A stretch of 5,354 nt of DNA, taken from positions 1 to 5,354 of the forward strand of contig CAKUCJ010000109.1 of the NCBI GenBank assembly GCA_934643435.1, written 5' to 3'. Each line of letters starts with the position of its first letter. The stretch's first letter is position 1. The DNA is from an uncultured Collinsella sp. (lineage in GTDB: Bacteria > Actinomycetota > Coriobacteriia > Coriobacteriales > Coriobacteriaceae). Both the position numbers and the translations under genes were made by a program. A model generated the notes under the pieces. It was not told the origin of the DNA. It saw only the letters and a list, made by a program, of their open reading frames with translations, and made no database searches. This document shows positions 5,164 through 5,354 of the stretch, piece after piece.

Positions 5164-5354
5164 ATGAGCGACAGCAAGCATGTGACGTATGAGGACGCCG
5201 GCGTCGATACCGCCGAGGGCGGCCGCGCCGTTGACGCGATCAAGCAGATGGTCAAGGACACCAACCGCCCCGAGGTTATCGGCGGCATCGGTGGCTTTGG
5301 TGGCCTGTTCTCGGCCGCCGCGCTTAAGGATATGGAAGACCCGATCCTGATCAG
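5164..5354 (+). CDS. purM: Phosphoribosylformylglycinamidine cyclo-ligase (5' part)
   Basis: The first 63 residues of PurM (AIR synthetase) are present; the usual length is about 340-350, so most lies beyond the window. PurM uses ATP to close the imidazole ring, converting FGAM to AIR in the cytosol. The start is supported by GAGGAAGG at 5151-5158, 5 bases before ATG. The family's N-terminal features are visible: [20 protein letters not shown] (residues 7-26) and [20 protein letters not shown] (35-54), the latter being the conserved glycine-rich segment, followed by DPILI, which precedes the DGVGTK motif in complete proteins. It follows purF in the same direction, giving the common purF-purM order, but with a long 156-base gap. 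Confidence 0.93.
   Translation, partial: MSDSKHVTYEDAGVDTAEGGRAVDAIKQMVKDTNRPEVIGGIGGFGGLFSAAALKDMEDPILI

Noticed and set aside
4006..5181. 391-residue reverse open frame opposite purF
   Set aside because: It is a shadow frame favoured by the GC-rich codon use of purF; its sequence is His/Ala/Leu-rich with no recognisable domain, and it overlaps clear purF and purM coding.
1..5354. Defence island, CRISPR array, prophage or insertion sequence
   Set aside because: No spaced direct repeats, transposase, integrase, nuclease or toxin-antitoxin features are seen on either strand.

Overview
The window is a GC-rich stretch of bacterial chromosome centred on de novo purine biosynthesis genes. The codon usage is strongly G/C-ending, PurE has the clostridial/coriobacterial style of class I sequence, and a class B sortase and a CmpB-family membrane protein lie between the pur genes. 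Together these suggest a Gram-positive anaerobe of the Coriobacteriia (Actinomycetota), perhaps Collinsella or a relative. That placement is an impression from gene content and composition; no marker gene here proves it.

Layout. Positions 1-1707 are a forward block of three tightly spaced genes: the 3' end of purE, a class B sortase with an unusually long basic cytoplasmic tail, and a small protein that looks like a divergent MoaE (large subunit of molybdopterin synthase). A strong bidirectional terminator (1741-1776) separates this block from a convergent reverse-strand gene (1811-3040) for a 409-residue membrane protein of the family labelled 'putative ABC transporter permease' (CmpB-like). 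A 296-base divergent intergenic region (3041-3336) follows. It holds apparent promoters in both directions and, on the permease side, several inverted repeats that would nearly fill the permease 5' leader. Next come purF (3337-5007) with an inverted repeat overlapping its stop codon, a 156-base gap with a weak promoter candidate, and the 5' end of purM (5164 to the window edge).

Function. PurF makes the first committed step of IMP synthesis, PurM closes the imidazole ring (AIR), and PurE moves the carboxylate to give CAIR. The sortase, the MoaE-like protein and the permease have no evident link to purines and seem to be lineage-specific insertions between the pur genes. I see no CRISPR array, tRNA, rRNA, transposase or phage gene. 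The most interesting parts are the structured leader before the permease, the MoaE-like protein that has lost a catalytic lysine, the sortase tail, the roughly 30-residue insertion in PurF, and a short motif shared by the two intergenic regions flanking purF.
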